DNA of 64,000 nt from Lentinus brumalis (Eukaryota; Basidiomycota; Agaricomycetes; Polyporales; Polyporaceae). The stretch's first letter is position 1; every line of letters starts with the position of its first letter. The notes beneath the pieces were generated by a model. It made no database searches and had not been told where the DNA came from. It was given only the letters and a program-made list of their open reading frames with translations. Where the stretch lies: contig MARA01000004.1 in the NCBI GenBank assembly GCA_001792895.1, positions 1,302,001 through 1,366,000 on the forward strand. Direction: 5' to 3'. The translations under genes and the position numbers were made by a program. Positions 10,981-22,600 of the stretch are shown piece after piece.

Positions 10981-12035
10981 GTACGCGTAGCGGGGCAGCG
11001 CACGCGGCTCGGGCGTGTCTGTTCTCCTGGCGCTGTCTGCGCTGTGCGAGGTGACCGCGCTCTTCGTCTCCCCGCGCATGCCAGGCGGCCTGCGCTGCGT
11101 CGCAGAAGCCCGGAGCACACCCGGCATCTGCGGTGCGCTCCGGGTCTCTGTGTCCAGTGTCGGCCCGGGCTTCGTGAGTCGTCCGCCAAGCGGCGTGTTT
11201 CGACTCGGTTTGGTCCGTGTTGTGAGCGACTCGAGGAGCCTCGTATGGTCCTCCGGGCTCCGGGAGAGTCGGGCGGACTCGTTCGCTTGATCGAGAATTC
11301 TGGTCGCGGGGACGCAGGCGTCGGCCAGACGTGCGGGAGACCATGGTGCGCAGCGCACGAGTTTGCGGGTGTTCTTGTTTTGGGTTGTCCGAGGCTTCGA
11401 GTCGATGGCGTCGGGAGAATCTGCGAGTTCTTGCCGTCGACGATGTCCCGCCGAGTTTGTGATGGGTGTGTTAGCACTACACCCGTTTGTTTGAGCCGGC
11501 TAGCCGGGCAGTTGACTGGCCCGGGCATGGATCGCGCGGGCGGCGGGTCCGTGTCTTGACAGTGTTCACGTCGAGGTTTGCAACATGCTCGTCGCATGCC
11601 GCACCATCGAACGCCCCCGGAGTGGTCGCGGGGTTCGTACTGAGGTTTCTCTGCAGAGCTGCGGCTGAGGAGAGAGCGTCAGCGGGACACACGGAGATGA
11701 CCGGCAGAGTGGACGCACCCAGAGCGGAGAGCTCGTACCTCGTCTCGGACCAAGCACACGGGTCCGGCGCGGTTCAGGCCGAGTTCCCATGCTCGTCTGT
11801 GCTCGGGATGGCAGACGGCGCGGCGGGGCGATGCCCGGTCGTCGAGATATGACCGGTCGTCCTCCTGCGCGCAGAGGCACTCGACGGCGTTCGAGGTCGA
11901 GTTTGAGAAGTCGCCGTCGGGGGGCGCAAGCGTGGCGTATGGAGTCTAAGGACTCGTAGTTATCCCCGTAGTGAGCTTGAGTCAATTGGGGGGGCGTGCC
12001 GGCCGGGAGAGCGGCGACGAGTCTGGGGCTGCGCG
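10981..12035. other. GC-rich spacer, no gene recognised
   Basis: Frames are open on both strands over several hundred bases (plus strand to 11559, minus strand 11597-10959), with Arg- and Pro-rich products and no recognised domain. This is typical of stop-poor GC-rich DNA. Towards 12036 it grades into the diverged first unit of the 324-bp repeat. The same sequence is at 23737-24793 in copy 2, with several single-base indels. Confidence 0.35.
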
Positions 12036-13260
12036 AGGTCGCCACTGGCACGAACGCGACTTTCGCAGCCACCTCGTCGCCGTGCGAGACCCGCTGCATC
12101 CGATGCGCTAGTGCTCAGCGTGCCTGGGCGAGTCAGTTCGTGAGAATCGGGTGAGCGACGCGGGAGATATGGTCGGAACACCGACCTGGCGGGCAGCCCC
12201 GCTCGAGCAGGCCCGACGACTCGATTTTCAAACTCGCCTTGCCGGCGCGCAGCGTGATCGTACATAGTCTCGAGGACTATTACGCCACGTCTGAGGAGTT
12301 CTGCGACCGGCCGGACGCGGTGCGCGAGTGGGAGAGCCGGCGAAAGCGGCTGGGTGGCGAATGTGCAATGAAATCGCACATTCGAGCGGTTTTGAGACCT
12401 GCGCGGATCGGTGCGAGACGGCCTGGATTAGACAGGAAACGTTCAACGCAGGCCGTGGCGCCTTGGATGGCGGCGATTGGCCCGGAACCGGAGGAGATAC
12501 GCGGGTTCGAGTGGGCAGGGCTGGCCGCTGGCCCCGGTGATGACGAGAATGCAAGACTCGTCCGGGCGGCGCGCAGCGTCAAGGCGCACACGCTCTATGA
12601 CCGTGACAGGCCATAGCAATCGCCCGCCGGACGTCCGGGTGCGGGGCACGGGCAGGAGAGTCGGCGAGAGCGGTCAGGCGGCGAATGTGCAATGAAATTG
12701 CACATTCGAGCGTTTTTGAGACTTGCTCGGGTCGACGCGAAACGGGAGCGTCTGGAGAGTAAACGCTTCCCGTAGCATGTAGCACCTTGTTCGAGGGCGA
12801 TTGGCCGGGATCTGGGGGAGATACGCGGGGTCGAGTGGGCGGGGCAGGCCGTTGGCCGCGGCGACGACGAGCATCGAGAACTCGTCCGGGCGGCGCGCAA
12901 CGTGCCGGACACATGCGGGGAGTCCCGTACAGCGTGTTCGACATTCCTGCCACTCGTCCGGGTGCGAGGGACGGGCGAGAGAGTCGGCCAGAGCGGGCGG
13001 GTCGGCGAAAGTGCAATGAATTCGCACTTTTTGGCGATTTTGAGACCCGCTCGGACCGATGCGGGCGGGCGTTGGTTCATGGAGAATGTTCAATGGAGCC
13101 CGGAGCACCTTGCTTGAGCGCGGGAGGGTGGATATTGGGCGGGATAGGGCGGTTCGCGTGGGCGGGGTCGGCCGAGGGGACGATGATGTTGGGATGGTCG
13201 CGCCGACATTCTCCGGCCGTGTCCAGCGTGCGATAGTAGTCCGTTGGGCTTGTAGTGCTT
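12036..13260 (+). repeat. 324-bp tandem repeat with a conserved hairpin, copy 2
   Basis: Three units with hairpin cores at 12360-12382, 12684-12706 and 13008-13030 are spaced exactly 324 bp apart. They align without gaps over most of their length. A more diverged unit 0 can be traced from about 12036. The hairpin arms are AATGTGC/GCACATT in units 1 and 2 and AAAGTGC/GCACTTT in unit 3, so the third base pair changes on both sides. In unit 2 the stem extends to 10 bp around a GAA loop. No protein domain is recognisable. 324 is a multiple of three, but no single frame is clearly preferred. It could be satellite-like DNA, a structured transcript or a degenerate coding repeat. Confidence 0.75.
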
Positions 13261-13579
13261 GTAGTAGATGGCTGCGTCGGCGGTGTGGGCGAGGGGCGGG
13301 CGTGATGGAGGTCGTGTTGGGTGCGCGGTGAAACGGCGATCTGGAAGCGAAGCTCGACCTCCCCGGGTCGACTCGAAACCGAAACGTCCTAACGCGGTTT
13401 GGTTCCGGGGAGCTCGTGAGCGTTGTTTCGAGCTGAATGCGAAGGGTTTGGTGGAGGAACCTGCGAAACAGTGCGCGGGTCAGCAGTGAATGGCGGGTAG
13501 CGCGACGTACCCGCGGCCGTTTCGCATGAAACAGACATTGTCTGGTTCGTACAGAACGCAGCTCTCGAACGCGCCCTGG

Positions 13580-13654
13580 AGCGAGCGTGTGCGATCGCGT
13601 GCGCGATCGCGAATGGTGGATTTGTGGCGGGTGCGGGAGAAAACGCGTCTTGGC
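13580..13654. repeat. 75-bp insertion relative to copy 1, with a GCGATCGC hairpin
   Basis: Copies 2 and 3 (26338-26412) carry 75 bp that are absent from copy 1 at base 951. The segment is flanked by short TGG matches and contains GCGATCGC-GTGC-GCGATCGC (13591-13610), an 8-bp self-complementary arm repeated around a 4-base spacer. It could be an insertion in copies 2 and 3 or a deletion in copy 1. Confidence 0.6.
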
Positions 13655-14793
13655 GGGCGGACACGGCTGCGGGACGCGTTTGCGTGCCTGTACGTCGTTC
13701 GCAGGCGGCCACCCAGAGTGTGTGGGCACCGCGCTATCGAGATACGCGGTCTGGGCAGGCGAGTGTTGATGTATGAGACAGAGCGCGACGCGCTTGTCAC
13801 GGACGTCCTGGGGATGGTGGAGCGAGTCTGAGGTGGCTGGATATGGCTCTCAGCGTGTGCTGCATACACGTTGACGGCGTGAACGCACCGATAGAGTGCG
13901 TAGGCGAAGTACAGGAGGGATGGCAGAGTGCGGCTTGGGCGCACAAGCATGAACATGGATGGGAGAGACTTACCGAGGACTCGTCGACGCTCCGAGAGCG
14001 TTTGAATGGCGCAGAGGCGGAGGCTGAGCATGGACGCACGGCGGACGAGGGACGCAGCGTGTGTGTGCGGAAGAATATATTTGTGTGCTAGTACATGGCT
14101 TTGTCGCGATGCACTCGGTATCTAGTCTGCCAGGCGCGACATGCGTGCGGAGGCTGGCAGGGCAGGGATGCGGGAGGGAAGAGCGGAGGGCGGACGCGGC
14201 GGGGGCAAGGGCAAGGCAGGCGGCGCGGGCGACGAAGCGCAAGGGCGGATGAGAGACGAGAGGCCGTGAGCGTGGAGCGGTGAGAGGCGAGGTGAGGCGT
14301 GCAGAGGTCGAGCAGCGAGAGCCAGAGAGAGCGAGAGAGCCCGGATGACGGAGACGACCGTCCGCGTGCCGAGGTCGTGTGCAGGAGGAACGGGATGGGC
14401 TTGTGTACCTGGAACATATCGCGGGCCGCAGCCATCGTGCTCGGAGACGGGGCGTAAGATGATCTGAGAGACGACGGTGTGCGCTCGTGTGCCGTCCGCA
14501 GGAATGCGGGCAGTGACGTAGACTTGAAGTAGACTTCGGGGTGGTACGTAGACTATAGACGCCTGTACTTGAACTATTACCTCCTCCTCCTCAAGAAGAA
14601 TTGAGCAGCCCTGATTGATCGAACTCGCTCTTTGTCTCTTCCTTACGACCACGCTGTGCGCAACATCGGTCGACGCAACACACAACGTCCACGGGCTGTG
14701 AGGACTTGAGCTGAACTAGGGTGAACTGGGCCGACGTGGTGTGTCCTTCCGTGTGACGGCCTCCGAGCGAGCCTCGACGCGGTTCCTAGCCCG

Positions 14794-16114
14794 ATGTCTG
14801 CCCAACGAGTCACCGTCACATATTCAGGACCTATCATCTTCCTTTCCACCGACCACTGGAAGCAAATATACGCCTCTCTCGCGTCTCAGCTGCCGCTTCG
14901 GAACCTGCATTGGAAGTCTACCTCAAGGAATGCCCTGCGGTCCATCCAGGAGCTCGATGTGGACCTCGTCGCGCTCGAAACGCTGCGCGAGGATCAGGCA
15001 GCGTCTCAAGTGCCGCAGACTGTCCTAGACAAGCCATTGCTCAATCTATACATCTTCATCTGCGAGGTGAATGTCACCTTGACCGTCCGCCTGCCACGTT
15101 CTCACAACAGTACTTGAAGGATAGTGAGGCGTACCGCACGCAAACACGGAAACAGCTCAAAGAATGGCACGCGTCCGTATCTCAGCGCAAGAACCAGGAA
15201 TGGCTCATCGTGCACGTCGTTCGCCCGGATCAGAGCGTTGCGCAGGGGAGGCTCTTTCAGATGAAGGCGTCAGTGCTGGACAAGGTCAAGGCAGACTTTA
15301 ACATAGACAGGAAAGACAGGTGGGTCCTCCCACATGTATTCGTCAATCCCTGCTAAACGTCTATGCAGATGCGTACAACTCGTCTGGAGTGCAGACAAGG
15401 ACAACCCGACCGTATGGGCCGACCTCGTCACGAAGGTCAAGGAAGGCATCTTGTCCGCGTTCGATGCTGCATTGACGCAGCGTGAGGAGGAAGTCAAGCG
15501 TTCTGAGGGCCAAAGGCAGATGCCGGGGTGGAACTTCTGCACATTCTTCATACTGAAGGTGAGTGGCAGAGTCGGACATGGTCTGCATGTCTCGGTGCTC
15601 ATGTATGCGCGCAGGAAAGCGTGGCCAACTCCTTGGAAGGAATGAACCTCTACGAGGATGCGCTCCAGCAATACTATGAACTCGAAGCTACCTTCTTCCA
15701 AGTGCTCCGAGAAAAGAACTTGTCTTGGTTCGGAGCGCTGATCACTCCCATGGCTACGGATGACTCTGCACCCCTTTTGTCGATCACGAAGAAGCCGTAT
15801 CGTGACCTCATCCTGGCCAATACCATCTCCGTGTTCGACTTCCGAGTATACCTATTGGCGAGACAATGCATCTTGCTGAGCAAGGTTGGTGACATGGAGG
15901 AGCTGTGTAGGAAGGCGTCGTCTTTCCTGAGCACCTTCGCACGCACTCTGCGAGAAATCGAGGTGAGTCATCTGCTCTGGCGGAGTAAGATCCCATTGAG
16001 AGACCAGTGATCGCAGGACACGCTCCCTCCTTTCTTCATCGAATCCTGGATCTACTCGTCCGCATTGAGCGTTGTCGACCAGGCTGACGAGTGGGCTGGC
16101 TCGCTTCAACTGGA
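14794..16114 (+). pseudogene. Truncated TRAPPC10/TRS130 5' fragment, copy 2
   Basis: Same exon structure as the complete gene's 5' part: a first exon with the conserved QLPLRNLHWKS segment, then a GTGAAT intron and further exons. No frameshift relative to the complete gene was seen. Homology ends at 16114 in the middle of exon 5, and the reading frame runs on through novel sequence to a splice donor at 16152. It retains its own copy of the promoter and could still be transcribed. The protein would lack about three quarters of Trs130. Confidence 0.85.
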
Positions 16115-16171
16115 GGCGCCGAGGACGCCCGGTCGCCAGCCGCGGCCGCAGGTACGTAGATGGCTAGACTC

Positions 16172-16368
16172 CGGGCGGGCGGGGCGGGGCGGGGCGGACG
16201 CGGGGCCCAAGCCTGTTGCAGCAGAAGACACAACCTCAGCGAGACAGGTGGGGAGACGGGTGGACAGGTGGGGAGACGGGTGGACACGTGGGGAGACGGG
16301 TGGACAGGTGGGGAGACGGGTGGACAGGTGGGGAGACGGGTGGACACGTGGGGAGACGGGTGGACAGG
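16172..16368 (+). repeat. G-tract and 20-bp G-rich minisatellite, copy 2
   Basis: Same composition, unit number and order as in copy 1, with units at 16246-16365. The array has not changed in unit number between the two copies, which is unusual for a minisatellite unless the copies are recent or homogenised. Confidence 0.9.
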
Positions 16369-16939
16369 CGGGAGAGGACGGCAGCAGCACGCGTGTAGAG
16401 TAACAGAAAATATATCTCGTGCTCTCTGCAGCTGCTCAGACAGACGGAGGACGCATGGTGTCGATTCGCCCGACACTGCTGTACTAGTACACGCCCGTGC
16501 TATCTATGTACCATCCCACCTCGCACAGTCCTGCTCCTGCCCGCCGCAAACTGCCCTTCCCGCTCTCTCCAGCACTCCGGCGCGAGCTGTGAATCGGACG
16601 GTCAGCGCAGAGCACAGTCGTCAGGAAATGGACTTACTCACTTGCAGAACACGCCCGAAGGGCAGCCCGGAAGAGGACTCCGAGTCTCCTGGAAAGGCCG
16701 CACACTGGATGCACGCCGCGCGAAGTCGGCAGCGAAACGCGAATCGCGCGGACGCGCTGTCTCAGCCATCCATGGAGCTTCCTACTCTCCGGCGAAGGAG
16801 CGGCCGTCTTCACGTTGCCCGCCACCCGTGAATCCGACAGGTGCGACCTTGCCAGCCCGGAACTCTTGAGACATAGCGAGCCAAGTCGTACGGTAAGAGA
16901 GCGCGATCATAGCATGGGAATCAAACTTGTGTGCTCACC

Positions 16940-17446
16940 TTGTGGTCGCTCCCGAGTGCCTGTCGTCTCCTGCCAGCTTGGGACGGCAGCGTGCAGCGGC
17001 GTGAGCTGCGGGAGTCATTGAACTCCCGCCGGGACAGTACTGACTTGGAGCGAGCTCGGATACCTGGCGGGCCAAGTAAAAGCGTCAGTGTGCCGCCATA
17101 GCGCATATATAAAAGAACATGTGCTCACCGGACTGTTGCTGCCGAGTGCGTGTGCAGCGTGAGCTGCGAGAGTCGCCAAATTGCCACCGGGACAGGACGG
17201 ACTTCGCGCGTCGATACCTAGCGAGCCAAGTAGTAATGTCAGTATGCGCCCATAGCCCAGAAATAGAACTCTTGTGCTCACCGGGATGTCGCTGTCGAGT
17301 GCTCGTCGTCTGCCAGCTTCAAACGGCAGCGACCGTGCAGCGGGAGTCGTCGAAATCCCGCCGGAGAAGTACTGGATTCGAACTCGGGCAGGTCGAGAGC
17401 CAGCGAGTTGCTGTCGGCAAGGCTGGAGTCGTTCAGATGGCGCGGG
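16940..17446 (-). repeat. Three tandem exon-like segments, copy 2
   Basis: Second copy of the three related minus-strand segments with shared GTGAGCAC donors. It has one extra base near 17414 compared with copy 1, which changes the frame of the first segment. Confidence 0.5.
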
Positions 17447-17499
17447 GGAGCTGGGATGACGACAGCCCGTGAGTATCAAGCCACAGTCCTCGAGAGACT

Positions 17500-18896
17500 T
17501 CAGCAGGATCCGCTAACGGCCGTAGTAGCGACGCGCAGTGCGGGCTGGCCGTCACAGATGCGCGCTTCAAGAGCCGGCGGAGTCTGAGTCTCGCGTAGGC
17601 GAAGCGGCGACGGCAAAGGGCGGGGTCGACGGATGAGCAGCTTGGCGGCGTGCTCCTGGACTTCAGTGCGCCAGCGAGCCTTCATGGCGCGTACAGGGGT
17701 CCGCAAGTCCGCGAAACACATCATATCCTGGCAGCAACAAGTCGAAGGTCAGTTTCTATCTTAGCACATGCGCGTTCAGATGAAGTATCTCTCACCAGCT
17801 TCATAGACATGGCCGGAGAGGCATCCGCGGTCTGTGCTCGTGCTGCACGGGCTGGTGGCCAGATGCCCGTCGCCCGAGGTCGCTGGAGATAACGGCGAAG
17901 CAGCTACAGTGCGCCGTCAGTCTGAATGTCCTTCCGAGTTGATATGCGACGGATATACATACCTCTAGGCTCTTGAACGACGAGAGCGGCGGCGGCGGCG
18001 TGTCAAAGCGGACTGTCTATCCATATCAGGCAGCGCGAACTTGCGTGGAATGCCCTGCGTTCGTCCTCATAAGTAGCAGCTCTCAATCGGTGGGGATACA
18101 AGATGCTCACCAAGTGTTGTAGAAGGAGGGGAAGGCAGACGAAGACAACGCGGCGGAACGCGGCCAGATCGCGCTCCGGGCGCTTGTCGAGACAGGCGCG
18201 ATTCGCCCTCGTCGAAGGCCGCGCCGCATCTTCTTTCTGCGTCCACCAGCCCCTGCCAGACTCCTGCGAGCCCCCATCCCTCATCCCTCCTCGTTCTCTC
18301 CCCTCCTGGGTTTTCCACTGTAGGATCGTGATGTGGCGACAGCGACCACCTGCGAGAACACAGAGGTGAGCCACTGTATGCTGCCAAGGTCGAAGAGCGA
18401 CCGGTACGTACCTTTCAATCCTCTTCTAGCTGCTATATGCACGCCTTCCCGGGCTTGCTTGATGTCTACGCGCTGCAAGACAAGTATCAGGTGAGTTCGC
18501 AACGACAAGCACGACGAGACAACCTGCCGGTACGTACCTGGAGGCGCTGCATACTCTCGGAGCATGAGCACGACGACTGGACGCTGCGGTGCTTTCTGCC
18601 TCTACTCGCTGGGCTTGTCACTGGGGCTGCTGCCCGGGGTGAACGCGTCTGAAGAGAAAGGTCAGTAACGCGCTTCGATGTCAAGTTCGCGCGACGCGTG
18701 ACGTCATGCCGCCGGAAAAGGCAAGTCGTGCGCGCGGACGTACCTCGCTCGTCCTCTCCATCCTCAGCTCTGCTCTGAATGGCTGCGTACTCAATCTGGC
18801 ACCCCTTCTGCGATGCTCTGGACTTGCGTCGGCTTGCTCCTGTGACTTGATGCCGCTAGAAACTACTGCGGCGACGTCAGAAGCTCGAAAAGCCAC
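17500..18896 (-). CDS. Candidate seven-exon gene in spacer, unknown function, copy 2
   Basis: Duplicate of the minus-strand candidate at 4744-6140, shifted by 12756 bp. I saw no base change in the exons or splice sites. The incomplete third array unit does not contain it, so the locus has at least two copies here. Function unknown; the 5' end is unresolved. Confidence 0.4.
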
Positions 18897-21800
18897 CTGC
18901 ATAGGCAACGGTGACGGTAAGTGCTGTGATCCTTACGTGCAGGAAGATCTAACGGGCCCAACGAGCGCATACGTACCTCGAGAAGGACTCGCTACGCGAA
19001 GCCTTTAGCTGAGGCACCTTATTGTGCCCTCGCTTTGCTCGATACAGCGGCAGAGAGGTCGAGAAGGACGCCGCTCTGGACCCTAAGAGCGGACAGTTCC
19101 GACATCTCAGCAATTGCATCATAAGCTAAGCCAGTAAGCACTGACCTTGTGCATCGAGTGGCAGGCGCCGTCTTCCAGGCGAAACGTCCGCTGCACGAGG
19201 CACATACCAGCTCGCCGTTGGGCAGGCCGCATGTCTGGCTCACTGAACGGTCAGCATACGTCCGAGGAGCAAAGGTCAGTACACTCACAACACTGGTAGG
19301 TACGTGGACGGCCGAGACATTCGTTGAAGCTTTCGCACTCGGGACGTATCGTGGCAATGCTGCAAGGAGAAAACGGTCAGTCAGTACGATCGAGCTGACA
19401 AACAATAGGTACAGCAACGAGCACGTCTGCTCACCTTAGAATGACGGACGCGGCGTGAACACGCGCTGTCGCGTCGGCAGTGGACGCGTCTGGAAGGCTG
19501 GCGCGATTCTGGACGTGAAGAATGCGCCGTAGCGCAATGGTTGTGGTGTGCTGTACGCCCGAGGCTACAGACAAACTAGTGAGTCGACGAGGTAGGAGAG
19601 GGTGAGGCGAGACGGGTGCTCACCACTGCCAGACGATTCTTCAGTTCAAGGTGAAGGAATGGTCGAGCGAGGCGGACAGTGGCGACTGGATGAGTGGATC
19701 CCCTGCACTGCACTTGTTGGTGCACGGCTGGTGTCGGTGAGTGGCGATGTCGTTGAGAAGGGAGGGAGTGGATGGGCACCGTGAAGCGGACGGGGACATG
19801 GTGGCTAGGGAAGAAGAGACTCGTGTTGGGGTCCCGTCGCCACGTAGGTGCGCGGATTTTCCCGGGAGGAGTCCTAGTCGAGGAGTAAACAATCTGTAGT
19901 AGAATGAGGAGCGTATGCAAGCTTGGTTCGAACAGGAAACTTCAGAATCTGACCTGATTACTGGAGTGTGACCCTGAAAGCAGATGGTAGATCGTTCGAA
20001 TATCTGTGGGAGTGTCTGGTGAATATTCTGCGGCCGCTGCGGCCGGTAGAGAGGTTTTGCGATATGCGGGGTGGTTCTGAGCATGCGCAACACGACGGAG
20101 CGCTGTAAGAATTCCCCTGTATTCTTGGACATCCTGAGACACCTGCTCCCAATTTGTCGCAGATGCCGGTGTTCCCCAGAAACATGCCTGCTTTGGCGTG
20201 CATGACTAGTCACTACATACTCACATTCTGCAGCTTGTGAGCTCAATGAAAGTCAAGGCTTGCACGCTGAGAAAGCGATCCTGCTGGAGACAGGCAGCAG
20301 CTGGAAAAGGTACCGTCATGTTGCTATGACTCCGAGCACGGCGGCCGCTCCAAATTTGGACAACACGTACTTGCACTTCTTTCGAGAAGTACTGATCGGG
20401 ATTCAGTGCATGCTGCTTCTATTCTTCAGCCTGCAGAACCTCCATGGCACTCGGATGTCCTGCACATGTCCTGACACAGCAGATAGTCTGACCATCTTAC
20501 CTGTAAGTCTATGTCATCTGTCAGCGTTGAGACATAGTATGCGGACGGACAACCCTTCATGATGGCTGGGGGACAATGCTAGTGGCATGGGAAAGCGAGG
20601 TAGTGCCATCAACGGCGAAGCTGCCGTCACAGCCGCCAGAGCAGCTATTCGCATTAGACCAGCTTCGTGGTCTCGGTCCGTAGATATTGAGAGGCCGCGC
20701 GTCAGGGCCTGGACTAATCAGACCCTGATGACAGCATAACCACATACCTGAGACGCAGACAACCTGACTTTTGCCCATATCCTGCCCATGTACTTACAAG
20801 GTAAGTAGCTGAGCTATTGGGCAGTGAGTCATGTAGCCATTCTGTAGGCAGCATACCTCAGTAAGCAGCTAACACTGTATTCCACTGTGTGATGCTGCAA
20901 CACGGTGTGTCAGATATTTCACCAGGGGAAGACTGCGAGTAGAGTGCTACCAGTGGATGTCGAGAGTCAGACTCAACTAGAAGTCTAATGAGTTGTGTAT
21001 TGTTCTCATAAGCATTCTAGATCATACATTGAGTGGAAGCAGATAGTTGCGGAGAGCCGGAGGACGGACGAACAAACGACGGAGGCCGGTCGGGTGGCTC
21101 GGAGGTAGTCTCGAGCAAAAAAGGTAATCTAAGCGCTCTTGGGAATCGCAACCTTCTGCGATAGCGCGCAGCCACTTCGCGCTCGTTCTGCTTTTTCAGG
21201 TCCAGGACCGGCTCGTACACCGCTTCAAAGGCTTACGTAAGACCGATGCTACCTGCTGAAAGACTAGTGAGCTGACTAGACATGCAGGATGATCTCTGTC
21301 GAGGCAAATGGCCCTATGCTCAAATGCTGCAAGCTCAGGGCATCTGCGCGTCGACCGAGACATTACAGACAGCATGCTCACCTTGTGGCGTCAGCGTCTA
21401 CATATAGCAAGAGCTGGGCAGCTTTTAAAACCTCGGCACGCTCAAACTGGCCTGGAAACAGGGCAAAACCCTGCAGAAATGCTCGCTTTCGAGGACCCTG
21501 TCCTCCTCCCTTCGCCCGCGGACTGTCCGCCAAAACTACGAGCCGAAGTACGACCATCAGGTTCTCAGCGCCTGTCGCCTACAATAACGAGAGCTTCTCT
21601 CAGCCGAGACAGCTTCCTCCGTCTCAACTCACACTAGCTGTTTCTTCCGTCTGGATACCCTGAGGCCTCGCCCGCCCTTCGCCCCATCTCGCCGTGTCGC
21701 ATTCTGGTTGGACGAGCAGCCCGTTCACCGTCTATCGTGCGAACTCAGATGCTCTCAACAACTTCAGGTTCTTGAGCTCGTGACTCTGACCAGCAAAACA

Positions 21801-22011
21801 TCTATAAGTACCTCGCCATCTCGACGACCTCTCGTGTGCCCGTACCCAGTTCATCCCTCGTCCCGTCCCTCATCCCGCCCCTCATCCCGTCCCTCACTTC
21901 ATCGCACACTTCGACCCTCACCCCGTACCTTATCCTCTTTACAATACTCGACAGCACCTCGTTGTTATGCTTGGACGTATCGCGACCTACGTACCTCTTC
22001 GTTATGCCACT

Positions 22012-22600
22012 ATGTCTCAAGTTGAGCATGTACGTAGTATGTAGTCCTACGTGCGCCATCCTCTTCCCTTCCCCTCCTCTCTCGCATTCTCAATTCTCTC
22101 GTATTCCGCTGACTCTGACTACTTACTACTTATGACATAGCACGCGCGCCATAGGAGGCTGCAGATCAGAGTAGATGCCGGTAAGCCCATACCCGTTCTC
22201 ATCTATCTGGCACTGACCGTCTGCTCTCGCAGGCTTCATCTCATTGACCCTCAACCTGTTCGTCGTCACAAGGTACTATCCACTGAGATCTAGCTAACCT
22301 ACGCCAATCAGAACCCCGACCGCCTTTCCCAAGCAACTGGGACCCACTTCTACTCAGGCTGTGCGACACGCTGTGTTATGGTTCATGGTAGGTTGGTCCG
22401 AAGCCTGGGCATTGCATTCATGAGACTGCGCTGACGCACTCCGGTCTGGCTGGATGCTCAGAAGAACACCTGCTCTCGACCAGAAGGTATGTCGAGACCG
22501 GACTCTTGACGACTCTATCGCTGACTATTGTCCCTTTATAGGCTCGTGTCCGTACTACTCAGGACTCCGAGTCGGAGACTCCCGCACCCAGTCCATTTGA
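22012..22600 (+). CDS. Candidate six-exon small ORF (85 aa), unknown, copy 2
   Basis: Duplicate of the plus-strand spliced candidate at 9256-9844, shifted by 12756 bp. No difference was seen in its exons or splice sites. Function unknown. Confidence 0.35.

Larger units (their letters stand above)
1..12304 (+). repeat. Array unit, copy 1 (incomplete at left)
   Basis: This copy is the most diverged. Relative to copy 2 it lacks one 324-bp hairpin unit (near 230), lacks a 75-bp segment at 951, has a rearranged stretch around 1600-1720 and carries three single-base deletions in the TRAPPC10 fragment. Several single-base differences lie in short runs between 11490 and 12150 and could be sequencing error. 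From about 2500 to 11450 it matches copy 2 with only isolated substitutions, for example near 7885 and 8673. Confidence 0.85.

Noticed and set aside
10717..11559. 280-codon plus-strand frame with overlapping minus-strand frames of 212 and 129 codons
   Set aside because: All strands are open in this GC-rich stretch and the product after about codon 90 is Arg-rich and featureless. Only the first part was kept, as a tentative exon of a spliced transcript.
3360..12300. Spacer as a transposon (Helitron, LTR or DNA element) that captured the gene fragment
   Set aside because: No reverse transcriptase, transposase or helicase motif, no terminal inverted repeats and no target-site duplication were seen. 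Simple tandem duplication explains the junctions.
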